In this document: piece after piece, positions 42,832 through 50,254 of the stretch | How positions within the stretch are numbered: the first letter of the stretch is position 1 | How the letters are laid out: the number at the start of each line of letters is the position of its first letter | IMG/VR virus record: IMGVR_UViG_3300005289_000052 | Coordinates: 1-64,000 of that record | Direction: 5' to 3' (one strand) | Source: a virus | DNA: 64,000 nucleotides | Notes under the pieces: generated by a model | The model's input: the letters and a program-made list of their open reading frames with translations, nothing else | Told to the model about the DNA's origin: nothing | Database searches by the model: none | Position numbers and translations under genes: made by a program

Positions 42832-43386
42832 ATGCAACTTATCCAACCGTGGAACACGTCGATCCTCAAGGTCAACTTGGCCGACATCGTAAACCTCGAG
42901 GAGATCTCTCAAGAAATCCTCAACCTGCACTGCATCGCTCCGCAGGAATCGAAGACTGCGTACAAGGTGACTCCAGAAGAGTTCCCTGCTCTGTGCGACT
43001 TCCGTGATCGGGTTGTTACGAACCTGGTGAAGGAATACCTCAAGAAGACCATGGACTACGACTTGACCGACTTCACTGTCGACACGTTCGGTAAGTGGTT
43101 TGAAGCAGGTACTGATCTGGGTGCTCACGTTCATGGTAGTACCGGAGTCACTTCCGTGTTCTATCCTGCCGACTACGAGTCGGGTATGACCATCTACGAT
43201 CCACGTGGTAACGCTTCTCGTGGCTACCCGCGTGAGATTCGTGACTCGTATTTCTCGCCGTACTACCACGCTCCAAAAGCCGGTGATCTGCTGATCTTCC
43301 CTGGCTACTTGCAGCACTACGTTCCGACTGTAAAGGACGCACTGCGTCTGTCGTTGATCAACGACTACATGTTCAAGAGCGTCTAA
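42832..43386 (+). CDS. 2OG-Fe(II) oxygenase-like protein (paralogue B)
   Basis: 184 residues, starting QLIQPWNTSI like paralogue A, with HVHGSTGVTSVFYP, DPRGNASRGYP, AGDLLIFPGYLQHYV and RLSL. Three bases after paralogue A. The pair shares the order and spacing of its ligand residues. This is the last gene of the operon, followed by a terminator. Confidence 0.7.
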   Translation: MQLIQPWNTSILKVNLADIVNLEEISQEILNLHCIAPQESKTAYKVTPEEFPALCDFRDRVVTNLVKEYLKKTMDYDLTDFTVDTFGKWFEAGTDLGAHVHGSTGVTSVFYPADYESGMTIYDPRGNASRGYPREIRDSYFSPYYHAPKAGDLLIFPGYLQHYVPTVKDALRLSLINDYMFKSV

Positions 43387-43387
43387 T

Positions 43388-43420
43388 AAGGGGAGGGCTT
43401 CGGCCCTCCTTTTATGCCGT
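43388..43420 (+). terminator. Intrinsic terminator of the modification operon
   Basis: GGAGGGC, loop TTCG, GCCCTCC followed by TTTTATGCCGTC, ending the 15-gene run. Confidence 0.85.
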
Positions 43421-43459
43421 CAATCTTATGTAGACTTTCATTCCTCAAGGGGATGCCTT

Positions 43460-44137
43460 ATGTATCAAGTAACCGATCGTAGTGAGATCAAAAAGACCCA
43501 ACAGAAGCTTAAAGACCGTGGCTTCTACACTGGCATCGTTGACGGGATCTGGGGTCCCCTGTCGCAAGCAGCACTGGAAGCCTCTCAAGGTGAGAAGGTG
43601 GTGAGTCCTGCCTTTGACACCACCCGGATTATCTGGGCAACCAAGGTGTCCAAAGAGTTCATCCTGAAAGTGCGTGACATTGCCAAGAAGCTCCAGATGC
43701 CTACCGAAGGCGCTAACTGGCTGATGGCGTGCATGGCTTTCGAAACCGGTGAGACCTTCTCCCCAACCATTAAGAACGGTGCTGGTGCTCCGTACTACGG
43801 TCTAATTCAGTTCGGTGCTGCTGCTGCCAAAGATGCTGGCACTACTCTTGACGCTCTGCTCAAGATGACTGCTGAGCAACAGCTCGACTACGTGTACGCC
43901 TTCTTCAAACCGTACACCGGTAAGCTCAAGACCCTGAGCGACATCTATATGCGCATTCTTTGGCCTGCTGCTGTCGGCAAGCCAGAAGACTACGTGATCT
44001 TCGATCAGCAGGTCCGTCCTACTGCGTATGTTCAGAACAAAGGTCTGGACATCAACAAGGATGGTAAAGTCACCAAGGCGGAGTGCGCAGCCAAGGTCCA
44101 AGAAAAATACGTGCGTGGACAAAAGTTCATCGCTTAA
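43460..44137 (+). CDS. Endolysin: peptidoglycan-binding domain, lysozyme-like domain, EF-hand-like loop
   Basis: 225 residues. Residues 8-45 match the PG_binding_1 fold (TQQKLKDRGFYTGIVDGIWG). Residues about 80-180 carry a lysozyme/transglycosylase-like core with E95 (AFETGE) and PYYGLIQFG. Residues 197-208 are DINKDGKVTKAE, a 12-residue EF-hand loop (D1, N3, D5, G6, E12), so calcium may stabilise the enzyme. The layout recalls phiKZ gp144 (N-terminal binding domain) but is shorter. It cuts peptidoglycan at lysis. AAGGGG at good spacing. Confidence 0.8.
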   Translation: MYQVTDRSEIKKTQQKLKDRGFYTGIVDGIWGPLSQAALEASQGEKVVSPAFDTTRIIWATKVSKEFILKVRDIAKKLQMPTEGANWLMACMAFETGETFSPTIKNGAGAPYYGLIQFGAAAAKDAGTTLDALLKMTAEQQLDYVYAFFKPYTGKLKTLSDIYMRILWPAAVGKPEDYVIFDQQVRPTAYVQNKGLDINKDGKVTKAECAAKVQEKYVRGQKFIA

Positions 44138-44146
44138 GGAAAAGTC

Positions 44147-45706
44147 ATGGGTGCATTAGCGAGTTACTTCCCTGCGATGGAGGAGGTCGAACAAGACTTC
44201 CTTAACGCCGGGTTACTGGTAGAAAGTCGTGTTGCTTCGGAACGTGCTGACGATGACGTAACTGAACTGGGCGAGATCCATGCTACCTTAGAAGCTTTGG
44301 CTGTTTCGATGGAAGCAACTCTGGAGGCCGATCCTTGGACTCCTGTCTTCATCAATCACGCACTAGATTCCTTCGGTCGCCGCACTGGCTTGAAGCTCCC
44401 TGTGGCGTCGTTGGAAGATGCTACTGTCACCATTTCGATGGAGAGCATTGGTGGCGCTATCAAGGCCATCTGGGATGCCATCGTCAAGGCAGTGAAAGCA
44501 GCTCTTAAAGCGGTGGCTGACTTCTTCCGTCGGATCTATGAACTGGTTGCTGGTAAGCGCAAGAAGATCGAAGCAGGTTTTGCTAAGGCCAAGAAAGAAG
44601 GTGACTCCACGCCTTCCAAGCTGGCTGACACCAACAACCTGTCGAAGGTCGCTGACGCAGAGATCGAAGCTTTCAAGAAGAAGCTCAAGACCCCTGAGTT
44701 GGTTAAGTGTCGCAAAGACCAATTGGTTGCACTGACTCCAGCGGCAGCCACAGTGATCGACCGGGCTAACATCTTGGATGGCAACCAAACCATCCCTAGA
44801 GAAGAGATCACCCACGGTGGTGAGGTCATCACCCTGGTGCGCCGTGAAGACGTCAAGCGCGCCAAATACGTCAAGCTCTGCCAAGCAGGTAATGACTTCA
44901 TCGCTCACGCCAGTGTTGCCGGTATCTCGTTGGCTGGTCTGAAAGAGCATCGCTGTGAGATCAGTATCGCTGACGTTACCGAAGTGGTCTGGGAGTGTCT
45001 GTACCGAGGTAAAGAGATCCGCGAAGTAGGTAACAACACTTCGACAGCGGTTCAGGAAATCTCGAGACTGGCTATTGCAAAGCTGAAAGGATACTTCGCT
45101 AAGGATCGCAAGAACAATCCTGGCGACTTCCATTTCAGTAGCCAAAGCGACGCTATGAATGCTGAGGTGTTGGCCAAATTCGAAGCGATTCGCAACGAGT
45201 TCAAAAGGATCACCGGTAAGGATGGTTGGATTCCTGCTGGTCGACGTGTGGTTAAGTTCCTGGAACCCAAGAACGTTTATCACTTGTTCCCTGAGTCCAA
45301 TGCGATGCCCGAGCTTGCCAAGTTCACCGAGAACGAAGTCTTGCTGAACATCCCAACTTGGTCTGAAGCCAAGAAGGCCTCTGATGGTGTAACCTCGCTG
45401 TTGATCCTCAACACGCAGAAGGACATCATCACCGTCATCAACATCGGCTTTGACCGAGCGTTGGATGAATGGAACGCAGCCATCAAGTGGGTTGGTGAAC
45501 AAGGGTATGGCGACAAGACCCCAGTAGTCACCAAGTACTTCACGGACTACTGCAAGCTGTTCTTCACTGATATCCAAACTCAGTACAACCGTTTCCTGCG
45601 CTCACAACTGGCAATGGAAGGTACGGCGATTCAATGGGCTAACGTTCTGTCTGGCACCATGGCTCGTTTGGCTGATGCCAAATCTCTCGTTGAGGAAATT
45701 GCTTAA
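44147..45706 (+). CDS. Probable internal head / ejected protein with processing motifs
   Basis: 519 residues. The first 105 residues are acidic and hold several S/A-x-E sites (SMEA, ASLE, SMES). The sequence right after SMES is a long basic amphipathic stretch (AIKAIWDAIVKAVKAALK). An acidic propeptide cut after Glu to release a basic protein is the pattern of phiKZ inner-body proteins. The rest is helical. Highly biased codon use. Placed just after the endolysin, but its role is probably virion structural. Confidence 0.6.
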   Translation: MGALASYFPAMEEVEQDFLNAGLLVESRVASERADDDVTELGEIHATLEALAVSMEATLEADPWTPVFINHALDSFGRRTGLKLPVASLEDATVTISMESIGGAIKAIWDAIVKAVKAALKAVADFFRRIYELVAGKRKKIEAGFAKAKKEGDSTPSKLADTNNLSKVADAEIEAFKKKLKTPELVKCRKDQLVALTPAAATVIDRANILDGNQTIPREEITHGGEVITLVRREDVKRAKYVKLCQAGNDFIAHASVAGISLAGLKEHRCEISIADVTEVVWECLYRGKEIREVGNNTSTAVQEISRLAIAKLKGYFAKDRKNNPGDFHFSSQSDAMNAEVLAKFEAIRNEFKRITGKDGWIPAGRRVVKFLEPKNVYHLFPESNAMPELAKFTENEVLLNIPTWSEAKKASDGVTSLLILNTQKDIITVINIGFDRALDEWNAAIKWVGEQGYGDKTPVVTKYFTDYCKLFFTDIQTQYNRFLRSQLAMEGTAIQWANVLSGTMARLADAKSLVEEIA

Positions 45707-45707
45707 C

Positions 45708-45745
45708 GGCATAAAGGGAGGGCCGAAGCCCTCCCGTTTATGCCC
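45708..45745. terminator. Bidirectional terminator with GGCATAA/TTATGCC arms
   Basis: GGCATAAAGGGAGGG, loop, CCCTCCCGTTTATGCC. The stop codon of the minus-strand gene (45738) lies inside the right arm. Confidence 0.85.
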
Positions 45746-46148
45746 CTGAACTTCCGAGGAGCATCTTGACGAATTCCCATCCAGCCGAGAATACGCCACT
45801 AAGCGTCTCTTTATCCCAGGTCCCGAGTTCGGTATCCCAAGAAGTGATTACACCAATCACCACCATGGCCAACCCACTCACGACACCAACTGTTTTGAGT
45901 ACGTTCCCCCCACGGGATGAGCTTGATTCAACCCCTTCTAAGTTACCGATGTCCATGGTCAGGATAGCGATTTGGACAGCGTCTTCCATCGCTACGATCT
46001 TCTCCATAACCCCTGAACCTGTATCGGTCAAAGCGACTTGTTTATCCTGAGGCAAGTGGAAGTTGCAGATCTGTGCAACCATACTGCCCCATGAATAGGT
46101 TCCAAGGGTTTGATTCCCGATGGTCCCCAGAGCACCTCCGATGTTCAT
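45738..46148 (-). CDS. Small membrane protein, possible holin
   Basis: 136 residues from the ATG at 46148 (AAGGGG). One clear transmembrane helix at about residues 88-107 (VVSGLAMVVIGVITSW). Overlaps the o-spanin stop by ATGA. Position in a lysis cassette and a single hydrophobic span make holin or antiholin possible; one span with a long N-terminus is not typical. Confidence 0.5.
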   Translation of the reverse strand: MNIGGALGTIGNQTLGTYSWGSMVAQICNFHLPQDKQVALTDTGSGVMEKIVAMEDAVQIAILTMDIGNLEGVESSSSRGGNVLKTVGVVSGLAMVVIGVITSWDTELGTWDKETLSGVFSAGWEFVKMLLGSSGA

Positions 46149-46504
46149 TTCGCTTTCCCCTTTTCTGCGATGCGTGCTTGCGTGTCGGCAATCCACTGAT
46201 TCAGATCGATAGTACGGATGTTACACGAACTGACGTTAGACGTCTGGCGCATGTAAAGTAGCCCTAGTACTTTCAACCGTTCTTCTACCGATAGCTTCAA
46301 GAACGCTTCCTTTGAAGGAGGCGGCTCGACTGAACTTAAAACCAACAGCTCACTTGGAGGAATCAGAAGCCTCTCTCTTTCCTCGTACACCGTTGTTGTA
46401 AGACTCCCACATGCCGTCAACGACAGCAGCGGAAACCCGATCAATAACAGCGGATGAACCACGGCTTTCAACAGGCGCTTCTTGAAGCAAAGTGGTAACT
46501 TCAT
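46145..46504 (-). CDS. Outer-membrane lipoprotein spanin (o-spanin, Rz1-like)
   Basis: 119 residues. Basic N-terminus, hydrophobic h-region, lipobox LTAC at residues 29-32 with C32 as the lipid-modified Cys, then a periplasmic segment. Starts within the i-spanin gene and overlaps it by about 155 bases, a classical Rz/Rz1 arrangement. Together with the i-spanin it fuses inner and outer membranes at lysis. Confidence 0.8.
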   Translation of the reverse strand: MKLPLCFKKRLLKAVVHPLLLIGFPLLSLTACGSLTTTVYEERERLLIPPSELLVLSSVEPPPSKEAFLKLSVEERLKVLGLLYMRQTSNVSSCNIRTIDLNQWIADTQARIAEKGKAK

Positions 46505-46784
46505 GTTGCACCTTTTCTATTGCGACCGCTTGTTTAACGGCTAGCTCTCCCTGTGCCTTACCGTGTCCACTTGCGGTGTTGGTATCGATCTTGGTCTGTT
46601 CCCTCAAACCATCGATCTCGCCCGACAATCGCTCCCGAGTTTGCTTTAGTTCCTTGACCTCTTTACGGGCCTCGGTTAGGTTCTTTTCGGTCTGTGTATG
46701 TTTCCAATACAGACCACCCAAAACTATTACAACCAAGAGTCCTTGAAGGACATACTTCTTGAGAAACTCACCAATGATCAACAT
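46350..46784 (-). CDS. Inner-membrane spanin (i-spanin, Rz-like)
   Basis: 144 residues from the ATG at 46784 (GAGGTGG upstream). A transmembrane helix at about residues 10-28 (YVLQGLLVVIVLGGLYW) is followed by a periplasmic coiled coil (TEARKEVKELKQTRERLSGE) and a polar C-terminus. Overlaps the o-spanin gene. Confidence 0.8.
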   Translation of the reverse strand: MLIIGEFLKKYVLQGLLVVIVLGGLYWKHTQTEKNLTEARKEVKELKQTRERLSGEIDGLREQTKIDTNTASGHGKAQGELAVKQAVAIEKVQHEVTTLLQEAPVESRGSSAVIDRVSAAVVDGMWESYNNGVRGKREASDSSK

Positions 46785-47374
46785 ATCACACCACCTCTGC
46801 GCAACCAATCGATTAGCGACAGAATCTTGTAGTACCCTACCGCAATAGCGTCAGTGGAGTGTTCGTCCAGATCTTCGATTCTCTTCCCTGATTCGTTACG
46901 GTAGTTAGGCAACCGCAAGATCCCTTGCTGTACCTCTACTTTATTCTTGCTTTTACCAGGTACCCCGACCGCAATCTTGGCAGAGGGAGGGTCAACTGTA
47001 TCGAGGCGCATGTTGATGTCGTAGTTCAGCAGTGCTCGACGAATGAACACTTTGCACTCGACTAATGCCTCGAAGGCTTGAGGGAATCGCCCTAAGAAAG
47101 GGGATTCGCAGATCACGCCGTGGGGACACCAAAAACGGAGCCAGTTAATCAGCTCTATTTCGTGGGAATGAAGCTTTGCCCAGCGAGGACCGTGAGTGTC
47201 GATGACGTCAGGGTACTGTCGACTGTTCCTTTCCCCACGCAGGGTGTTTGCATCTCGCAAGATGACCTCCCCTGTGAAGAGGTCAAGGTCTTGTACCGCA
47301 GTACCCAAGGTATCAGTCCCTGGGTCGATCGAGTTGACACGAAAGTATCGACTCTGCTCTGGGATAAACAACAT
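46778..47374 (-). CDS. RuvC-like Holliday junction resolvase
   Basis: 198 residues. RNase H-fold acidic residues in RuvC order: SIDPGTDTLG near residue 16, ICESPFLG near 90, and DEHSTDAIAVGYY near the C-terminus (about 170-182). Length matches RuvC (about 170-190 residues). It would resolve branched DNA before packaging. Follows a structural gene and overlaps the i-spanin start by seven bases. Confidence 0.75.
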   Translation of the reverse strand: MLFIPEQSRYFRVNSIDPGTDTLGTAVQDLDLFTGEVILRDANTLRGERNSRQYPDVIDTHGPRWAKLHSHEIELINWLRFWCPHGVICESPFLGRFPQAFEALVECKVFIRRALLNYDINMRLDTVDPPSAKIAVGVPGKSKNKVEVQQGILRLPNYRNESGKRIEDLDEHSTDAIAVGYYKILSLIDWLRRGGVIC

Positions 47375-47379
47375 AACCG

Positions 47380-48246
47380 TTAACCGTTGTTGGCACTCAC
47401 GTAGTTGGAGTCAGACAACAGAGGTTCGGTAGCACCCAGTTCGATGTCCTGAGTGAAGCCCTTGTTGGTGAACGCCACGGAGTGGTGGGTGGTAATGAAG
47501 CTGGCAATCTGTGCGCAAATCACTTCCTTCATGTTGAAGGTGGTGTTGCCCGGACCTTGAACCTGTGCGTTTCTATCTACACCAGATACCATGCCGATTT
47601 CAGAAATTACAGCGTAGGCTTCGTTGTCGTAAAGAATACGGCAAGCGTTGATCAGTTCCATCACGTCTTCGGCAGTGAACACGAGAGTGAGGATCTGAGA
47701 GGTCGACAGGTAGTCGCCGGAGGTGGTGATCACACCGGTGTTCGACATGGCTGGCGGCTGAGGGTTCAGGTTGGCCAGAGTCGGTACGTAGTCTTCGGTT
47801 TCTTTCTGAGAACCGTTGACGATGGTGTGGGTAATCGCTGGCGCAGTGTTGGCCATCGAGATACGCTTGAGGTAGTACGCGAAGTAGTTCACGCCACCAA
47901 TGTTGACCAGCTTACGCAGACCGTAACGCTGACGGGCCACAGGGTCAAGGTCGTTGTCGACACGACGCAGGACGAAAGGCAGTTGACGATACAACGCAGC
48001 GTCCCAAGCACGGTGAGGAATCGGACTGGTGTATTGAGCACCATCAGCACCTACCATGTTCTTGTGGCCACCGTTACCGATACAGTAGTACTGCATCGCA
48101 GGGCGTTCAGCGTCACCGAGTTTCTCGTCAACGAGAATACCGTGCTTCTCGTTCAGGGTGCTGTGTTCCAGAATGGTTGGTTTCTGGCCCAGCAGCAAAG
48201 AGGTTTGCAGCGATGAACCCCAGATGCTCCGGGTGATAGTCTTCAT
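47380..48246 (-). CDS. Uncharacterised virion-type protein
   Basis: 288 residues from the ATG at 48246 (AGGAAC). An upstream start in the same frame crosses the intergenic hairpin and was rejected. Codon use is strongly biased to C/G-ending codons, as in abundant virion proteins. Beta-rich; no family recognised. A tail or head completion role is a guess from position. Confidence 0.65.
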   Translation of the reverse strand: MKTITRSIWGSSLQTSLLLGQKPTILEHSTLNEKHGILVDEKLGDAERPAMQYYCIGNGGHKNMVGADGAQYTSPIPHRAWDAALYRQLPFVLRRVDNDLDPVARQRYGLRKLVNIGGVNYFAYYLKRISMANTAPAITHTIVNGSQKETEDYVPTLANLNPQPPAMSNTGVITTSGDYLSTSQILTLVFTAEDVMELINACRILYDNEAYAVISEIGMVSGVDRNAQVQGPGNTTFNMKEVICAQIASFITTHHSVAFTNKGFTQDIELGATEPLLSDSNYVSANNG

Positions 48247-48309
48247 AGATGAGTTCCTGTGGATAGTTGCTAGGCCAAGCGTACGTAAGCCAATACACAA
48301 TATACGGCG

Positions 48310-48337
48310 GCATAGCGGGCTCCCGAAGGAGCCCCTA
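48310..48337 (-). terminator. Hairpin terminator, minus strand
   Basis: GGGCTCC, loop TTCG on the minus strand, GGAGCCC, then GCTATGCCGCC. It lacks a T-run but has the recurrent tail motif. Confidence 0.55.
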
Positions 48338-48341
48338 CACT

Positions 48342-48914
48342 TTAGGCATCCATCAGGGTGACATTACCCACGTTGCGAGTTGCAGCGAGGTAATCCAACT
48401 GACCACCATTCGGGTCCACAATCTTGATGAAGAAGCTACCGCCACCATTCGCTTTCGGTAAGAACCGAGGTGAGTTGTTGGCGATCTTCAACTCCAATAC
48501 GCCCGCTACAGTCATGGCTTCGTTGAACGCCGTGGCGTCCGTAACAGCCCCAGCAGTAGTTGGGTGCAGCACGTCTTGCGCTTCGATGACCAACCCGTAT
48601 TGGTTCTTGAGGTAGGTAGCCATGGTAGCGAAGGTGAATGGGTAAGCAGTCGTGAATGGGAACTCCACGTAACCTGCCAACAGGGTAGTCACGTTAGCCC
48701 GTTTCCACGTCACTGGAACTGTACCTTTATAACGACCCGGTACACCGCTGGTTGCAGTTACGCGAGCAGTCATGGTGCAAGTAACAGATTGTGCGTTACC
48801 GACGTAAGCCAAGTCCAGGTGAGCAACATCCAGATAGTGGTCGTTGTAATCCTGGAACAGTTTCACCAGCACGTCACTGCCAGTGCTCTTCAAAACTTCA
48901 CTGAGTTCTAACAC
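48342..48914 (-). CDS. Structural protein related to the 417-residue gene upstream
   Basis: 190 residues with a GTG start and AAGGAG seven bases before it. It shares segment order with the larger gene at 48926 (TWKRAN, TMATYLKNQYGLVIEAQDV), so both contain the same domain. A beta-rich phage structural protein. Function not known. Confidence 0.65.
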   Translation of the reverse strand: MLELSEVLKSTGSDVLVKLFQDYNDHYLDVAHLDLAYVGNAQSVTCTMTARVTATSGVPGRYKGTVPVTWKRANVTTLLAGYVEFPFTTAYPFTFATMATYLKNQYGLVIEAQDVLHPTTAGAVTDATAFNEAMTVAGVLELKIANNSPRFLPKANGGGSFFIKIVDPNGGQLDYLAATRNVGNVTLMDA

Positions 48915-48925
48915 CGCAGTGCTCC

Positions 48926-50179
48926 TTAAGTCAGTTTGCTCAGGTTGTAGTGGATCATCAAACTACCCCTGAGGTTGGTGCAATATTGATCGTTGAGTTC
49001 AATCACGGCGATGTAGCCCATGAACACGTTGTAAGCCTGGTCGTACTTACGGTTGAACCCGTTGAAGATCACCTTAGCTCCGTAGAGGTTGTTCTTCGAC
49101 GCACGGTTCACACACTTCCAACGGTTCTCGCCAGTTGCAGCCTCGTTGTTGAGGATGTAGTTGACGAAGTCTACGTCGGTGTTGTTGATGGTGAATTCGT
49201 AGTCGGTTGGGAACGCAGTAATCTTCGCTGGGTAGTTGTGACCATGGTACTGACCATTGTTCAACAACTCTGGAGGAGACTTGAACGTGATCGGGAACTC
49301 AGGCAGGATCTCTCCCAAACGAGAGCTGTAGTAGATCACAAGATCGCCAGCCACGTCAGTGCAATAGTGAGAAGACAGCTCAATAATCAGAGCTTTGGTT
49401 GCCGCACTGTTGTACGGAGACAGACCAATGTTCTCCACTCGACCATTGTACTTCACAGTCGCACCGAACAGGTTACGAGGTCCTGGGGTGTTCTGAGACT
49501 TCCACGTGGTCTGTACACCGATCGGTAAGTCACCATAGATGACATCCAGATACGACGCCAGAGTCACTGCATCGGTCACAGGACCTTTACGCAGGTTAAC
49601 CAAATAGCTACCGTAGAACAGACCGTCAGTGAACGGCTTGCGATGGGTAACAAATGGTCGACCTTGGTTCTCTACCACATCCAGTCCACCAAGATCAGAA
49701 ACCTTAGCCAGTGCTTCCAGAGAGTCACGAGGCAACAGGTTAACCATCATTTCACCCACCCAACGTTTAGAGCGAGGCGTGGCTCTGAGTAGATAACCGT
49801 GGGCGTTGGCAACCGTAATGATCTCCTCGTAGAAATCGTCACTGTCAAACACGTACCCGTACTCAGCAGCCAAGATATCAACCAGGGCGCTAGTGGTGGT
49901 GGGTAAGTCCAACGTTAGGTTGATCTTCACACCCTCAAAGAAAGTGCCTAAGTCCAACCGGTTATAGATGAAGATACTCTGACCTTCGAACGGTACGGGA
50001 GCAAACGGATCAAAGCTCTTGCGTACCTTAAGCGTTACTTGAGTCTGGCGTCCTGTTAAAGCAACGATGTCAGCAATCTGAATGATATCCTCACGGAGAG
50101 TCACATTGTTGCGGGCACCAGCAATCTCAAGCAAGGCTTTCGTAGGAGTCAGTTGAAGAAGACCGATCGTGTCAAGCAC
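48926..50179 (-). CDS. Structural protein with an internally duplicated domain
   Basis: 417 residues from the GTG at 50179 (AAGGAG eight bases upstream). The C-terminal half contains two copies of a domain of about 110-140 residues: TTWKSQNTPGPRNLFGATV ... IIELSSHYCTDVAGDLVIYY, and RWKCVNRASKNNLYGAKV ... VIELNDQYCTNLRGSLMIHY. Relative of the 48342 gene. A tail or neck protein is plausible; not identified. Confidence 0.65.
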   Translation of the reverse strand: MLDTIGLLQLTPTKALLEIAGARNNVTLREDIIQIADIVALTGRQTQVTLKVRKSFDPFAPVPFEGQSIFIYNRLDLGTFFEGVKINLTLDLPTTTSALVDILAAEYGYVFDSDDFYEEIITVANAHGYLLRATPRSKRWVGEMMVNLLPRDSLEALAKVSDLGGLDVVENQGRPFVTHRKPFTDGLFYGSYLVNLRKGPVTDAVTLASYLDVIYGDLPIGVQTTWKSQNTPGPRNLFGATVKYNGRVENIGLSPYNSAATKALIIELSSHYCTDVAGDLVIYYSSRLGEILPEFPITFKSPPELLNNGQYHGHNYPAKITAFPTDYEFTINNTDVDFVNYILNNEAATGENRWKCVNRASKNNLYGAKVIFNGFNRKYDQAYNVFMGYIAVIELNDQYCTNLRGSLMIHYNLSKLT

Positions 50180-50199
50180 TGTCCTCACTCCTTACAAGC

Positions 50200-50245
50200 A
50201 AAAAATAAAAGGGCTTGCACATCCCCGAAAGAATGTGCAAGCACC
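50200..50245 (-). terminator. Intrinsic terminator, minus strand
   Basis: GCTTGCACAT, loop, ATGTGCAAGC followed by CCTTTTATTTTTT on the minus strand; ends the 954-residue gene. Confidence 0.85.
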
Positions 50246-50254
50246 CCGTTAAGG

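Noticed and set aside
31839-43386. Reading the radical SAM genes as a viperin-like defence or a 7-deazaguanine DNA-modification pathway
   Set aside because: Several enzymes have SPASM-like Cys-rich C-termini, and no other deazaguanine pathway gene (QueC, QueD, FolE, TGT-like) is nearby; viperin-type enzymes lack SPASM domains and usually stand alone.
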